A DNA stretch of 9,985 nucleotides, from NCBI GenBank assembly GCA_045614505.1, contig JAZLDA010000063.1, positions 1-9,985 on the forward strand. The letters run 5' to 3'. This document shows positions 1-7,487 of the stretch, one piece after another. The first letter of the stretch is position 1, and every line of letters starts with the position of its first letter. The stretch comes from SIG607 sp045614505 (lineage in GTDB: Bacteria; Bacillota; Clostridia; Oscillospirales; Acutalibacteraceae). Position numbers and translations under genes: made by a program. Under the pieces are notes generated by a model that did no database searches, was not told where the DNA came from, and worked only from the letters and a program-made list of their open reading frames with translations.

Positions 1-1
1 T

Positions 2-1195
2 ATGAAAAAGGTTCTTGTTATAGGCGCAGGATTTCTTCAGAGCTATGTTATAAAAAAGGCTAAGGAGCTGGGCTATGAGGTCTTTGCGGTTGATGCCGAT
101 GAAAATGCGGTTGGCTTTAAATATGCCGATAAATATGCAGTAATAAGTATAGTTGATGAAAAAGCCTGTCTTGAATATGCAAAAAAGGAAAATATTGACG
201 GCGTGCTTACTGCGGCAACCGATTACGGTGTGCTTACTGCGGCATATATTGCCCGACAGATGAAACTTAACGGCATTTCCTATGAGACGGCAAAGCTTAT
301 TAAAAATAAATACTCCGTTAGAAAAAAGCTTATTGAAGCCGGTGCCGACGATACCGGTGAGGTTTACGAGGTTTCTTGCGGCAGTGACGCACTTTGTATT
401 TCCGATAAACTTAAATATCCGGTTATGGTAAAGCCCTGCGACGGCTCAGGAAGCAGAGGCGCTTCTAAGGTAGAAAGCAGTGAAGAACTTTTTAAAGCTT
501 GTGAAACAGCAGTTAACTGTTCTCTCTCTCGTCTTGCTACTATTGAGCCCTTTATCGTGGGAAAAGAATACGGTGTTGAATCCTTTGTGGAAAACGGCAA
601 GGTTTATGTGCTGGGTGTGATGAAAAAGGAAATGACACAGCCACCTTATTATGCAGAGCTCGGTCACGCTTTGCCTTCGGGCCTTGATATGCTCATAGAA
701 AAGAAAATACGAAAATGCGCCGAAAAGGCTATTTGCGCATTGGGAATAAACTTCGGAAGCGTTAATATGGATTTACTTCTTACCGAAAAGGGAGAAGTTC
801 ATATTGTGGATATTGGCGCCAGAATGGGAGGAAATCTTATCGGCTCGCATATTATCCCTCTGGGTACAGGTATTGACTATATGGGAAATATGATAAAAGC
901 CTTTGTGGGAGACAAATGTGATTTTGCTCAAAAGACCGACGGTGTTCCGGTGGCAACCCGCCTTTTGGCACTTACCCCCGGAGTGGTAGAAGCCTTGCCA
1001 GATTTTTCTCTTATGGAAAATGATAATGTTATTATAGCGCATCATCTATGCGTTGGTGATGAGATAACCCCCTACAGAACAAACCTTGACGGCTGCGGAT
1101 ATGTTGTTTGCACAAATGACGGTTGCGAAGAAACTGCCGAAGCGATAAAAAATCTTATTGACAAAAAAATAGTGAGAAAGCAAAAAGGCGTATGA
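2..1195 (+). CDS. ATP-grasp ligase, first of a tandem pair (glycan-operon type)
   Basis: This 397-residue protein has the three-part architecture of ATP-grasp carboxylate-amine ligases. A Rossmann-like N-terminal domain (G8-x-G10, acidic D31/D33 turn) covers about residues 1-105. The ATP-binding region has K144-P and a glycine-rich loop at 147-153 (DGSGSRG), with adenine/ribose-side acids E182 and E193. The metal site is formed by D257 and D270 with R274 and N278 (DIGARMGGN). The family activates a carboxylate as an acyl-phosphate and joins it to an amine; neither substrate can be read from sequence. The start at base 2 is supported by end-to-end alignment with the next gene's product (MKKVLVIG versus MKRILVVG); its ribosome site lies outside the window. 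The last four bases overlap the next start (ATGA), which suggests translational coupling. Nearby sugar genes suggest it modifies a uronic acid or makes an amide-linked substituent. The fold is near certain; the glycan role is inferred. Confidence 0.9.
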   Translation: MKKVLVIGAGFLQSYVIKKAKELGYEVFAVDADENAVGFKYADKYAVISIVDEKACLEYAKKENIDGVLTAATDYGVLTAAYIARQMKLNGISYETAKLIKNKYSVRKKLIEAGADDTGEVYEVSCGSDALCISDKLKYPVMVKPCDGSGSRGASKVESSEELFKACETAVNCSLSRLATIEPFIVGKEYGVESFVENGKVYVLGVMKKEMTQPPYYAELGHALPSGLDMLIEKKIRKCAEKAICALGINFGSVNMDLLLTEKGEVHIVDIGARMGGNLIGSHIIPLGTGIDYMGNMIKAFVGDKCDFAQKTDGVPVATRLLALTPGVVEALPDFSLMENDNVIIAHHLCVGDEITPYRTNLDGCGYVVCTNDGCEETAEAIKNLIDKKIVRKQKGV

Positions 1196-2397
1196 AAAGA
1201 ATACTTGTTGTGGGTGGGGGAGCCTATCAGGTTCCTCTTATAAACAGAATAAAGGAACGCGGGTATGAAGCCTACTGTGTTGACGGCAATGAGCAGGCTC
1301 TTGGATTTAAATGTGCCACAGGGTTTAAGCATCTTGATATTACGGATAAAGAAGCCTGCCTTGAATACGCAAAGGAGCTTAGAATCGATGCCGTTATGAC
1401 CTACGGTGCAACGATTACTCTTCCTACGGTTTCTTATATCGGTGAAAATCTGGGTCTTCCGGTATTACCTATGGATACCTGTGAGGCTTCAAAAAGTAAG
1501 TACAAAATAAAAAAGCGCCTTGCTGAATTCGGCTGTAACATACGTGGCGACTTCTTTGAAATGTATTCAGAAGAGGACGCAAACAAACACAAGTTTTCTT
1601 TTCCCTGTGTAATAAAACCCAGCGACGGTTCGGGAAGTAAGGGCGTTAGCCTTGTGAGGGAAGAAAAAGAACTGAAAGATGCTATTAAGTATGCTTTTTC
1701 TTCTGCCAGATTCGGTGAGTTTTATGCTGAGGCTCTAATCCCCGGAGAGGAATACAGTGTTGAGGCATTTGTTACACCCGATGAAACCTATGTGTACTGT
1801 GTGGTAAAGACCACCTTTGAGGTGAAGGAAAACGGTGAAGTTTCCTACGGTCACAGAACTCCGTCAGGATTACCTCTAAAAAAGGAAGAACTTATAAGAC
1901 AAGAGGTAAAGAAGGCTATAAAGGCATTAGGTATAACAATGCTGAGCGTCAATTTCGATGTAATTCTTGCCTCAGATGACGGTAAGCCGTATATTATCGA
2001 TTGCGGTATAAGGGTAGGACAGAATCTTATTGCTTCACATTTTGTACCCCTTTCCCGCGGAGTGAGTGTTATTGATAACTCTATCAGTCTTGCTCTTAGT
2101 GAAAAAACCGATGCACAGCCTCGTTTTAACAGGTGCATAGCTACAAGACTTCTAATATATAAACCGGGAATTATAACCGAGATAAAGCCTATGGATGAGA
2201 TTATAGGGAAAAACGGAATTTTGGAAGTAGTTATGCGAAAAGGCGTAGGCGATATTCAAAAGCCGTATAAAGAGAAGTCTGATACCTGCGGTTGGGTAAT
2301 AACTACAGGAGAAACTCCGGATGAAGCCGAAGCAAATTCTAAGAAGGCTAAAAAAATTCTTGAAGATTATATAATTATTAAACCGATTGAGGTGTGA
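1192..2397 (+). CDS. ATP-grasp ligase, second of the tandem pair
   Basis: This 401-residue protein is a full-length paralogue of the preceding gene's product. Both share the nucleotide-fold start, the block EACLEYAK/KACLEYAK near residue 55, and the same order of ATP-grasp motifs. Visible landmarks are K142-P, the loop D145-G151 (DGSGSKG), E180 and E191 flanking the PGEEYSVE segment, and metal-site acids D256 and D270 with R274 and N278. The final motif reads IRVGQN where the first copy has ARMGGN, so a conserved glycine is Gln277; the copies may differ in substrate or geometry. All expected ATP and metal ligands are present, so it looks active rather than decayed. The start overlaps the upstream stop by four bases and has only a weak AAGG upstream, consistent with coupled translation. 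It could act sequentially with the first copy, as a heteromer with it, or on another amine. Function beyond ATP-dependent ligation is inference. Confidence 0.9.
   Translation: MKRILVVGGGAYQVPLINRIKERGYEAYCVDGNEQALGFKCATGFKHLDITDKEACLEYAKELRIDAVMTYGATITLPTVSYIGENLGLPVLPMDTCEASKSKYKIKKRLAEFGCNIRGDFFEMYSEEDANKHKFSFPCVIKPSDGSGSKGVSLVREEKELKDAIKYAFSSARFGEFYAEALIPGEEYSVEAFVTPDETYVYCVVKTTFEVKENGEVSYGHRTPSGLPLKKEELIRQEVKKAIKALGITMLSVNFDVILASDDGKPYIIDCGIRVGQNLIASHFVPLSRGVSVIDNSISLALSEKTDAQPRFNRCIATRLLIYKPGIITEIKPMDEIIGKNGILEVVMRKGVGDIQKPYKEKSDTCGWVITTGETPDEAEANSKKAKKILEDYIIIKPIEV
2389..2394 (+). promoter_or_regulatory. Ribosome binding site that sets the sugar transferase start
   Basis: GAGGTG at 2389-2394 sits five bases before an ATG at 2400, a good Shine-Dalgarno spacing. 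A longer reading frame could begin with GTG at 2394, two codons earlier, but that codon lies inside this purine site and would have no site of its own. The ATG at 2400 is therefore preferred. Confidence 0.7.
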
Positions 2398-2399
2398 AA

Positions 2400-3080
2400 A
2401 TGAGTAAACCTAAAAGCCAGAGCTTTTATGTAAGGGTTGTAAAGAGAACAGCAGATATAATAATCGGATTAATCGCGTTACCGTTTTTAGCTATTATAGT
2501 CCTTTTTGTGGGATTGGCTATAAAACTGGATGACGGCGGCCCGATTTTTTACAGAGCAAAGCGAATAGGAAAGAATAGCAAAATTTTTGATATGTATAAA
2601 TTCAGGTCTATGATGGTGAATGCACCAAACTACACCAACAAGGACGGAAGTACATACAATGCCCCTGATGACGACCGTGTTACAAGGGTAGGAAAATTTA
2701 TTCGCAAAACGAGTATTGATGAATTGCCCCAGTTTTTCAATGTGCTTATAGGCAATATGACCTTTATAGGCCCCAGAGCCAGCGGTGCAGGAGCACTCAC
2801 TAACTATCAGCCTGATGAAAAAGCAAAAATGGATGTAAAACCCGGAATTACCGGTTTTACTCAAGCATACTACCGCAACGGACTGACAGTAAGGGAAAAG
2901 CGTCTAAAGGATGCTTGGTATGCAGAGAATGTAACCTTTGTACTTGATGTAAAAATATTCTTTAAAACTATAGTTACCGTTCTTAAAAGAGAACAGGTTT
3001 ATACCAACAGCGCAGGAGTAAACACCGCTGAACTGCAGATAGATACCGTAACAGTAGGTGATGAAACGGTAGTAAGATAA
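2400..3080 (+). CDS. PglC/WcaJ-family undecaprenyl-phosphate sugar phosphotransferase
   Basis: A small monotopic phosphoglycosyl transferase of 226 residues. It moves a sugar-1-phosphate from a UDP-sugar to undecaprenyl phosphate on the inner membrane face, starting repeat-unit assembly. Residues 19-41 form one hydrophobic segment containing Pro28, as expected for the helix-break-helix reentrant anchor of PglC. Then come GGPIFYRAKRIG, the YKFRSM motif, the catalytic Asp-Glu dyad D107-E108 in TSIDELPQ, NMTFIGPR, and the KPGITGFTQ block. It lacks the four-helix N-terminal extension and CoA-binding-like domain of long WbaP/WcaJ forms. After the core (about residue 200) there is a short tail rich in Thr and Val. 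The alternative start is GTG at 2394, two codons earlier. It follows the second ATP-grasp gene by two bases. The sugar is not predictable here; an N-acetylated or bacillosamine-like sugar is common for short forms. Confidence 0.93.
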   Translation: MSKPKSQSFYVRVVKRTADIIIGLIALPFLAIIVLFVGLAIKLDDGGPIFYRAKRIGKNSKIFDMYKFRSMMVNAPNYTNKDGSTYNAPDDDRVTRVGKFIRKTSIDELPQFFNVLIGNMTFIGPRASGAGALTNYQPDEKAKMDVKPGITGFTQAYYRNGLTVREKRLKDAWYAENVTFVLDVKIFFKTIVTVLKREQVYTNSAGVNTAELQIDTVTVGDETVVR

Positions 3081-3087
3081 CTTTTGT

Positions 3088-3096
3088 AAAGGAGGA
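3088..3096 (+). promoter_or_regulatory. Strong Shine-Dalgarno site before the WbuB-like gene
   Basis: AAAGGAGGA lies in the 24-base gap after the sugar transferase and ends eight bases before the ATG at 3105. It is the strongest ribosome site in the window. Most neighbours overlap or abut instead, so this gene probably initiates independently rather than by coupling. Confidence 0.75.
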
Positions 3097-3104
3097 TAGG
3101 AGTA

Positions 3105-4352
3105 ATGAGGGTATTGTTTTTGGAATCGTACTTTAAACCCGAAAAAACTTCGGGCGCGCATTTTGCCGAAGATACCAGAAATGCACTTGTAGATGCCGGA
3201 CACACCATACAGATTTATGCTCCTACTCCATCCAGAGGTGTTGACGATACCGTAAGAAAGAAGTATAAGAAACTTAAAATAGAAAAGGAAAGAGACGGCA
3301 AAATTGATATATACCGGTTTTCTCTCTACCGAGAGGGAAAAAAGACTTTGGGCAGAGCTCTACGCTATGCTATTCTTGAGCTGAAACTTTTATGGTTTGG
3401 ACTTTTTTCAAAAAAAATAGATATTCTTCCTATTGGAAGCACACCGCCAATAAACGGTATTTTAGCAACACTTATTAAAACATTCAGAAAAATTCCTTAT
3501 GTGTATACCGTTCAGGATTTGTTTCCCGAGTCGCTTGTAAGTGCAGGGATGACAAAAGAAGGCTCTTTGCTTTATAAAATAGGTAATTGGGTATCCAATT
3601 TAACCTACCGTAACGCTTCCCACATTATCGTTATTTCGGAAAGCATAAAGAAAAATCTTATTGAGAAAGGCGTTCCCGAATACAAGATAAGTGTTATTTA
3701 TAACTGGATAGATACCGAAAAAACGGTACCTGTAAATAGAGAAGATAATACTCTTTTTGACGAGTTTTGTTTAGAAAGAGATAAATTCTATATAACCTAT
3801 GCAGGAAATCTCGGCAATTCGCAAAATGTGGGACTTGTTGTTGATTGCGCAGAAAAACTTAAAGAAAACACCGATATTGAGTTTGTTATCTTTGGTGATG
3901 GAAGCGAGAAAGAAAAGCTTATAAGGCGCATTGAGGAAAGCGGACTTAGTAATATTAAGATTTTCCCCATGCAACCATTACACAGAGTTTCAGAAGTGTA
4001 TAGCCTTGGTGACGCTTCCTTTGTTATCTGTAAAAAAGGTGTGGGAAAAGGCGCATTTCCAAGTAAAGCTGCCTCTATTATGGCGACTGCTACTCCCATA
4101 ATTGCTTCCTTTGATACCGATTCCGATTTGTGCAGAATTCTAAATGAAGAAAACTGCGGAATCTGTGCTGAGGCAGAGGATACCGAAGCAGCCGTAAAGG
4201 CAATAGAAGCATTGTATAATGACACAAAATCCCTTAAAGAAATGGGTGAACAAGGCAGAAACCTTGCTTGTTCCAAGTTTTCTAAAGAAACAGGACTTAG
4301 CAAAAGATTAAATGTGTATGAAAAATACTCCAAGAAGAGAGAAGAGAATTGA
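3105..4352 (+). CDS. WbuB-like GT4 glycosyltransferase
   Basis: This 415-residue retaining GT-B glycosyltransferase should act on the cytoplasmic membrane face, adding a sugar from a nucleotide donor to the lipid-linked intermediate. The N-terminal half opens with the WbuB-style start LFLESYFKPEKTSGAHF and has YTVQDLFPESLVSAG near residue 140, matching the acceptor-side domain of that subfamily. The C-terminal half has the donor-site pattern: YAGNLGNSQN near residue 230, VIFGDGSEK near 263, and FPSKAASIM around P319-K321 followed by a TPII segment. WbuB-type enzymes often add an N-acetyl-fucosamine-like sugar second in a repeat unit, and finding one directly after a PglC-type gene fits that role. 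The exact donor is inferred. A strong ribosome site at 3088-3096 supports the start. No signal peptide or obvious transmembrane span is seen. Confidence 0.92.
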   Translation: MRVLFLESYFKPEKTSGAHFAEDTRNALVDAGHTIQIYAPTPSRGVDDTVRKKYKKLKIEKERDGKIDIYRFSLYREGKKTLGRALRYAILELKLLWFGLFSKKIDILPIGSTPPINGILATLIKTFRKIPYVYTVQDLFPESLVSAGMTKEGSLLYKIGNWVSNLTYRNASHIIVISESIKKNLIEKGVPEYKISVIYNWIDTEKTVPVNREDNTLFDEFCLERDKFYITYAGNLGNSQNVGLVVDCAEKLKENTDIEFVIFGDGSEKEKLIRRIEESGLSNIKIFPMQPLHRVSEVYSLGDASFVICKKGVGKGAFPSKAASIMATATPIIASFDTDSDLCRILNEENCGICAEAEDTEAAVKAIEALYNDTKSLKEMGEQGRNLACSKFSKETGLSKRLNVYEKYSKKREEN

Positions 4353-4355
4353 TTC

Positions 4356-4994
4356 ATGGGAAAAATCAAAAAACTTTTGCGTATGCTTATTAAATATCCA
4401 TTGAGATTCTTTAATGGGATTTCACTTAGAGCAACCGTTATTGATTCCAAGATTCATAAAAAGGCGGTTGTTGAGCATCACGCAAATGTACGTTACAGCA
4501 CTGTAGGAAGATACACCTATGTTTCGGCTCGAAGCAGTGCCGTATATTCAAAAATCGGTAGCTTCTGCTCAATTGCGGCAGGGGTCGCCATAGGCGGCGG
4601 TGCCCACGATATAAATGCTGTATCTACTTCTCCTGTATTTAATAAAGGCAAAAACATTTTCGGCGTTAATCTGGGCAATGTGGAGTTTTCTCCTTATAAA
4701 GAAACAGTGATAGGAAACGATGTGTGGATAGGAAACCGAGCACTCGTTCTGCAGGGTGTTACTATTGGCGATGGTGCCGTTATTGGTGCAGGAAGTATAG
4801 TGACAAAGGATATACCGCCCTATGAAATCTGGGCAGGAAATCCCGCCAAAAAGATAAAAGACCGCTTTGATAATGAAACAAAAGAAAAACTCTTAAAACT
4901 TAAATGGTGGGAAATGAGCGACGAGGAATTAAAGAAATACGGACAGTTTTTCGGTGACCCTAAAATTTTTATTGAAGAAACAGAGGTGGTATAA
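4356..4994 (+). CDS. CatB/Vat-like hexapeptide-repeat acetyltransferase
   Basis: A 212-residue left-handed beta-helix acyltransferase, which usually transfers acetyl from acetyl-CoA to a sugar hydroxyl or amino group. Imperfect hexapeptide repeats run from about residue 25 to 165, interrupted by a loop as in the xenobiotic acetyltransferase (CatB/Vat) branch. The likely catalytic base is His84 in the GGGAHDINAVSTSP segment. The closing coils are VIGNDVWIGNRALV, GVTIGDGAVIGAGSIV and the hallmark WAGNPAKKIKDRF. The short basic N-terminus (MGKIKKLLRMLIKYPLRFF) may be an amphipathic membrane-docking helix. The gene starts three bases after the upstream stop and has only a purine-rich AGAAGAGA stretch as a ribosome site. 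In this setting it probably O-acetylates, or N-acetylates, a repeat-unit sugar. Maturation of an aminosugar nucleotide would be the alternative, but no aminotransferase is visible in the window. Confidence 0.9.
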   Translation: MGKIKKLLRMLIKYPLRFFNGISLRATVIDSKIHKKAVVEHHANVRYSTVGRYTYVSARSSAVYSKIGSFCSIAAGVAIGGGAHDINAVSTSPVFNKGKNIFGVNLGNVEFSPYKETVIGNDVWIGNRALVLQGVTIGDGAVIGAGSIVTKDIPPYEIWAGNPAKKIKDRFDNETKEKLLKLKWWEMSDEELKKYGQFFGDPKIFIEETEVV

Positions 4995-6140
4995 ATGAAG
5001 ATTTTGCATCTTATGCTTGCCTGCTTTTATATTGATAATTATTCTTATCAAGAAAATTTACTTCCCAAATATCACAAAAAAGCGGGTAATGAAGTAGAAA
5101 TTGTGGCATCTTTGTTTACCTTCGATGAAAACGGGAAGGGGAAATGGCTGGACGGACCTTCAAAATATGAAAATGAACACGGCATTCCCGTTACCAGACT
5201 TTCTTTTAAAAAGGGTAAGTTTTCAAAAACCTTGAGAAAATATGAGGGTTTATATAGTGAACTTGAGCGTGTTAGCCCTGATGTTATATTTATCCACGGC
5301 GTTCAGTTCTCCGATATAAGCGTTGTTGTAAAATACTTAAAGGCACATAAAAATGTAAGGGTTTATGCAGATAATCACGCTGATTTTTCCAACAGTGCAA
5401 AAAGCTTTGTGTCAAAGAATATTCAGCATAAAATACTGTGGAGACACTATGCTCAGAAAATTGAGCCTTTTGTAACGAAATTTTACGGAGTGCTTCCTGC
5501 AAGGGTTGATTTCCTTAAAAACATTTACGGTTTACCAGAGAAAAAAATCGAGCTACTTGTTATGGGCGCTGATGATGAGGCAGTTGAAGCTGCATCTAAA
5601 CCTGAAATAAGAGCAGAAATACGTAAAAAGTACGGTATTGCTGAAGACGAAATTGTATTAATGACCGGCGGTAAAATTGATTCTAATAAGCCACAAACAT
5701 TAAAACTTATGGAAACGGTAAATAGTTTGGAAGATTCTAATATCAAACTTTTGGTTTTTGGATCTGTTGTTCCTGAACTTAAAAAGCAGTTTGAACGATT
5801 ATTAAGCGAAAAGGTTAAATATATTGGTTGGAAAAAATCAAATGATATTTATTATGAATTTGCCGCAGCCGATATCTTGCTTTTCCCCGGACTTCACTCA
5901 GTACTTTGGGAGCAGGCGGTTGCAATGGGCAAGCCCTGTGTGTTCCGAAAAATCAATGGATTTTCACATGTTGATTTAGCAGGGAACTGTTTATACTTTG
6001 AAGAGGAGAGCGTTGAATCATATTGTAAAGTAATACAAAAAGCAATAGATGAAAAAGAATCTCTTGAAAGAGTAGCTAAACAAAAAGGTATAGAATACTT
6101 TTCTTATAAAAAAATTGCAGGTAAAGCAGTGGAGGAATAA
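4995..6140 (+). CDS. GT4-type glycosyltransferase
   Basis: This 381-residue GT-B fold protein is probably a retaining glycosyltransferase of the GT4/GT1 group. The N-terminal domain begins MKILHLMLACFYIDNYSYQE and continues with LLPKYHKKAGNEVEIVAS, the usual 'search both sides of the acceptor' start of this group. The C-terminal donor domain has MTGGKIDSNKPQTL near residue 219, LLVFGSVVPE near 252, and the donor-site acid E306 in HSVLWEQAVAMGKPCVF, resembling the first Glu of the EX7E motif; the second Glu position is not conserved. A GAGGTGG ribosome site at 4983-4989, within the end of the preceding gene, supports the start directly after the upstream stop. Donor and acceptor sugars cannot be read. 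It is expected to extend the lipid-linked repeat unit on the cytoplasmic side. Confidence 0.88.
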   Translation: MKILHLMLACFYIDNYSYQENLLPKYHKKAGNEVEIVASLFTFDENGKGKWLDGPSKYENEHGIPVTRLSFKKGKFSKTLRKYEGLYSELERVSPDVIFIHGVQFSDISVVVKYLKAHKNVRVYADNHADFSNSAKSFVSKNIQHKILWRHYAQKIEPFVTKFYGVLPARVDFLKNIYGLPEKKIELLVMGADDEAVEAASKPEIRAEIRKKYGIAEDEIVLMTGGKIDSNKPQTLKLMETVNSLEDSNIKLLVFGSVVPELKKQFERLLSEKVKYIGWKKSNDIYYEFAAADILLFPGLHSVLWEQAVAMGKPCVFRKINGFSHVDLAGNCLYFEEESVESYCKVIQKAIDEKESLERVAKQKGIEYFSYKKIAGKAVEE

Positions 6141-6142
6141 AT

Positions 6143-7459
6143 ATGTCACTTTATGAAAAACTCTTGAAAAAAGAAGAAAAATTATCTCTTATCGGACTTG
6201 GCTATGTAGGAATGCCAATAGCTGTAGCTTTTGCGGGTAAGGGAATAGATGTTATTGGATTTGACCTTAACAAACACAAGATTGAACTTTACAAAAGTGG
6301 AGTTGACCCAACTAAAGAGGTTGGAGACGAAGCAATTAAGAATACAACAATTCAGTTTACTACAGATGAAGCTGATCTGAAAAAGGCTAAATTCCATATT
6401 GTGGCTGTTCCCACACCTGTTAATCTCGACCATACACCTGACTTAACTCCGGTTATTGGTGCAAGTGAAATTGTAGGACGCAATTTAACAAAGGGCTCAA
6501 TTGTAGTTTATGAATCTACCGTTTATCCCGGAGTTACAGAGGATGTTTGCGTTCCTATACTTGAAAGGGAATCCGGTCTTAAATGCGGTGTTGATTTTAA
6601 GGTTGGTTATTCCCCTGAGAGAATCAACCCCGGTGATAAGGTGCACAGACTTGAAAATATTCGAAAGATTGTTTCGGGTATGGATGAAGAAAGCCTGGAA
6701 GAAATTAAGAATGTATATGATATAGTAATAGAGGTTGGTACATATCCAGTATCGAATATTAAAACTGCCGAAGCAGTAAAGGTCGTTGAAAACAGCCAGC
6801 GCGATATTAATATAGCTTTTGTAAATGAACTGGCTATGGTTTTTGACAGAATGGGTATTGATACCAACGAGGTTGTTGACGGTATGAATACTAAGTGGAA
6901 TGCTTTGGGCTTCAGACCCGGTCTTGTTGGAGGACATTGTATAGGTGTTGACCCATATTATTTCACATACGAAGCAGAACGTCTTGGTTATCATAGCCAG
7001 ATTATACTTAATGGACGTATGGTTAACGACAGAATGGGCGAGTTTGTAGCTGATGCTGCTATAAAGCAAATGATTATTGCCGGCAAATCACCTAAAAATT
7101 CAAAGGTTGTAATTCTTGGACTTACATTTAAAGAAAACTGTCCTGATATAAGAAACAGTAAGGTAAGCGATATAATTAAAAGGCTTAATGAGTACGAAAT
7201 AGCCCCCATAATTGTTGATCCTTGGGCTGATAAAGAAGAGTCCAAGCGTGAGTATGGAGTTTCTGTTGTTGAACTTAAAGAAGTTAATGATGCCGATTGC
7301 ATAATTGTTGCTGTTGCTCATAATGAGTTCAAGAGTCTTTCTCTCGATGATATTAAAGCTATGTATAAAGAAAATGATGAGAAGATTCTTATAGATGTTA
7401 AAGGTTTGTATAGCATTAAAGATTTAGAAAAATCAGGAATGAGATTCTGGAGACTTTGA
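6143..7459 (+). CDS. UDP-N-acetylhexosamine 6-dehydrogenase (TviB/WbpA type)
   Basis: A 438-residue nucleotide-sugar dehydrogenase of the UDP-Glc/GDP-Man family. It oxidises C6 of a UDP-sugar twice with NAD+ to give a uronic acid. The N-terminal NAD fold has G18-x-G20-x-x-G23 (GLGYVGMP). Then come VPTPVNLDHTPDLTP, the YESTVYPGVTED block and SPERINPGD. The catalytic cysteine is C266 in GGHCIGVDPYY, and the C-terminal domain carries LGLTFKENCPDIRNSK. These signatures and the ending WRL resemble TviB of Vi antigen and WbpA-type enzymes, which use UDP-GlcNAc, more than UDP-glucose dehydrogenases. The product would be UDP-GlcNAcA, which an epimerase outside the window could convert. GGAGG at 6131-6135 precedes the start, two bases after the upstream stop. 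Glycine codons are less often GGC here than in the first gene. UDP-Glc or UDP-ManNAc (WecC-like) remain possible substrates. Confidence 0.93.
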   Translation: MSLYEKLLKKEEKLSLIGLGYVGMPIAVAFAGKGIDVIGFDLNKHKIELYKSGVDPTKEVGDEAIKNTTIQFTTDEADLKKAKFHIVAVPTPVNLDHTPDLTPVIGASEIVGRNLTKGSIVVYESTVYPGVTEDVCVPILERESGLKCGVDFKVGYSPERINPGDKVHRLENIRKIVSGMDEESLEEIKNVYDIVIEVGTYPVSNIKTAEAVKVVENSQRDINIAFVNELAMVFDRMGIDTNEVVDGMNTKWNALGFRPGLVGGHCIGVDPYYFTYEAERLGYHSQIILNGRMVNDRMGEFVADAAIKQMIIAGKSPKNSKVVILGLTFKENCPDIRNSKVSDIIKRLNEYEIAPIIVDPWADKEESKREYGVSVVELKEVNDADCIIVAVAHNEFKSLSLDDIKAMYKENDEKILIDVKGLYSIKDLEKSGMRFWRL

Positions 7460-7487
7460 TTTTAACCTTATTAGAGAGGATTAGTAT

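Noticed and set aside
162..1377. Repeated DNA near 162-192 and 1350-1377 (both encode a CLEYAK block)
   Set aside because: This is the expected trace of the ATP-grasp gene duplication, with third-position differences; it is not a mobile or regulatory repeat.
3797..4450. A 217-codon open frame on the minus strand
   Set aside because: It lies opposite the WbuB-like gene and the start of the acetyltransferase gene, spans their junction, and encodes a Ser/Leu-rich product with no recognisable motif. It is an antisense shadow.
6497..7069. A 190-codon open frame on the minus strand
   Set aside because: It is fully opposite the dehydrogenase gene, whose catalytic motifs lie in this stretch, and has no family signature or ribosome site. 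It is a shadow.
7460..7487. The 28-base gap before the AsnB-like gene as a promoter or terminator
   Set aside because: It has a ribosome site (AGAGAGGA) but no hairpin and no room for a -35/-10 pair. It reads as an ordinary operon spacer.
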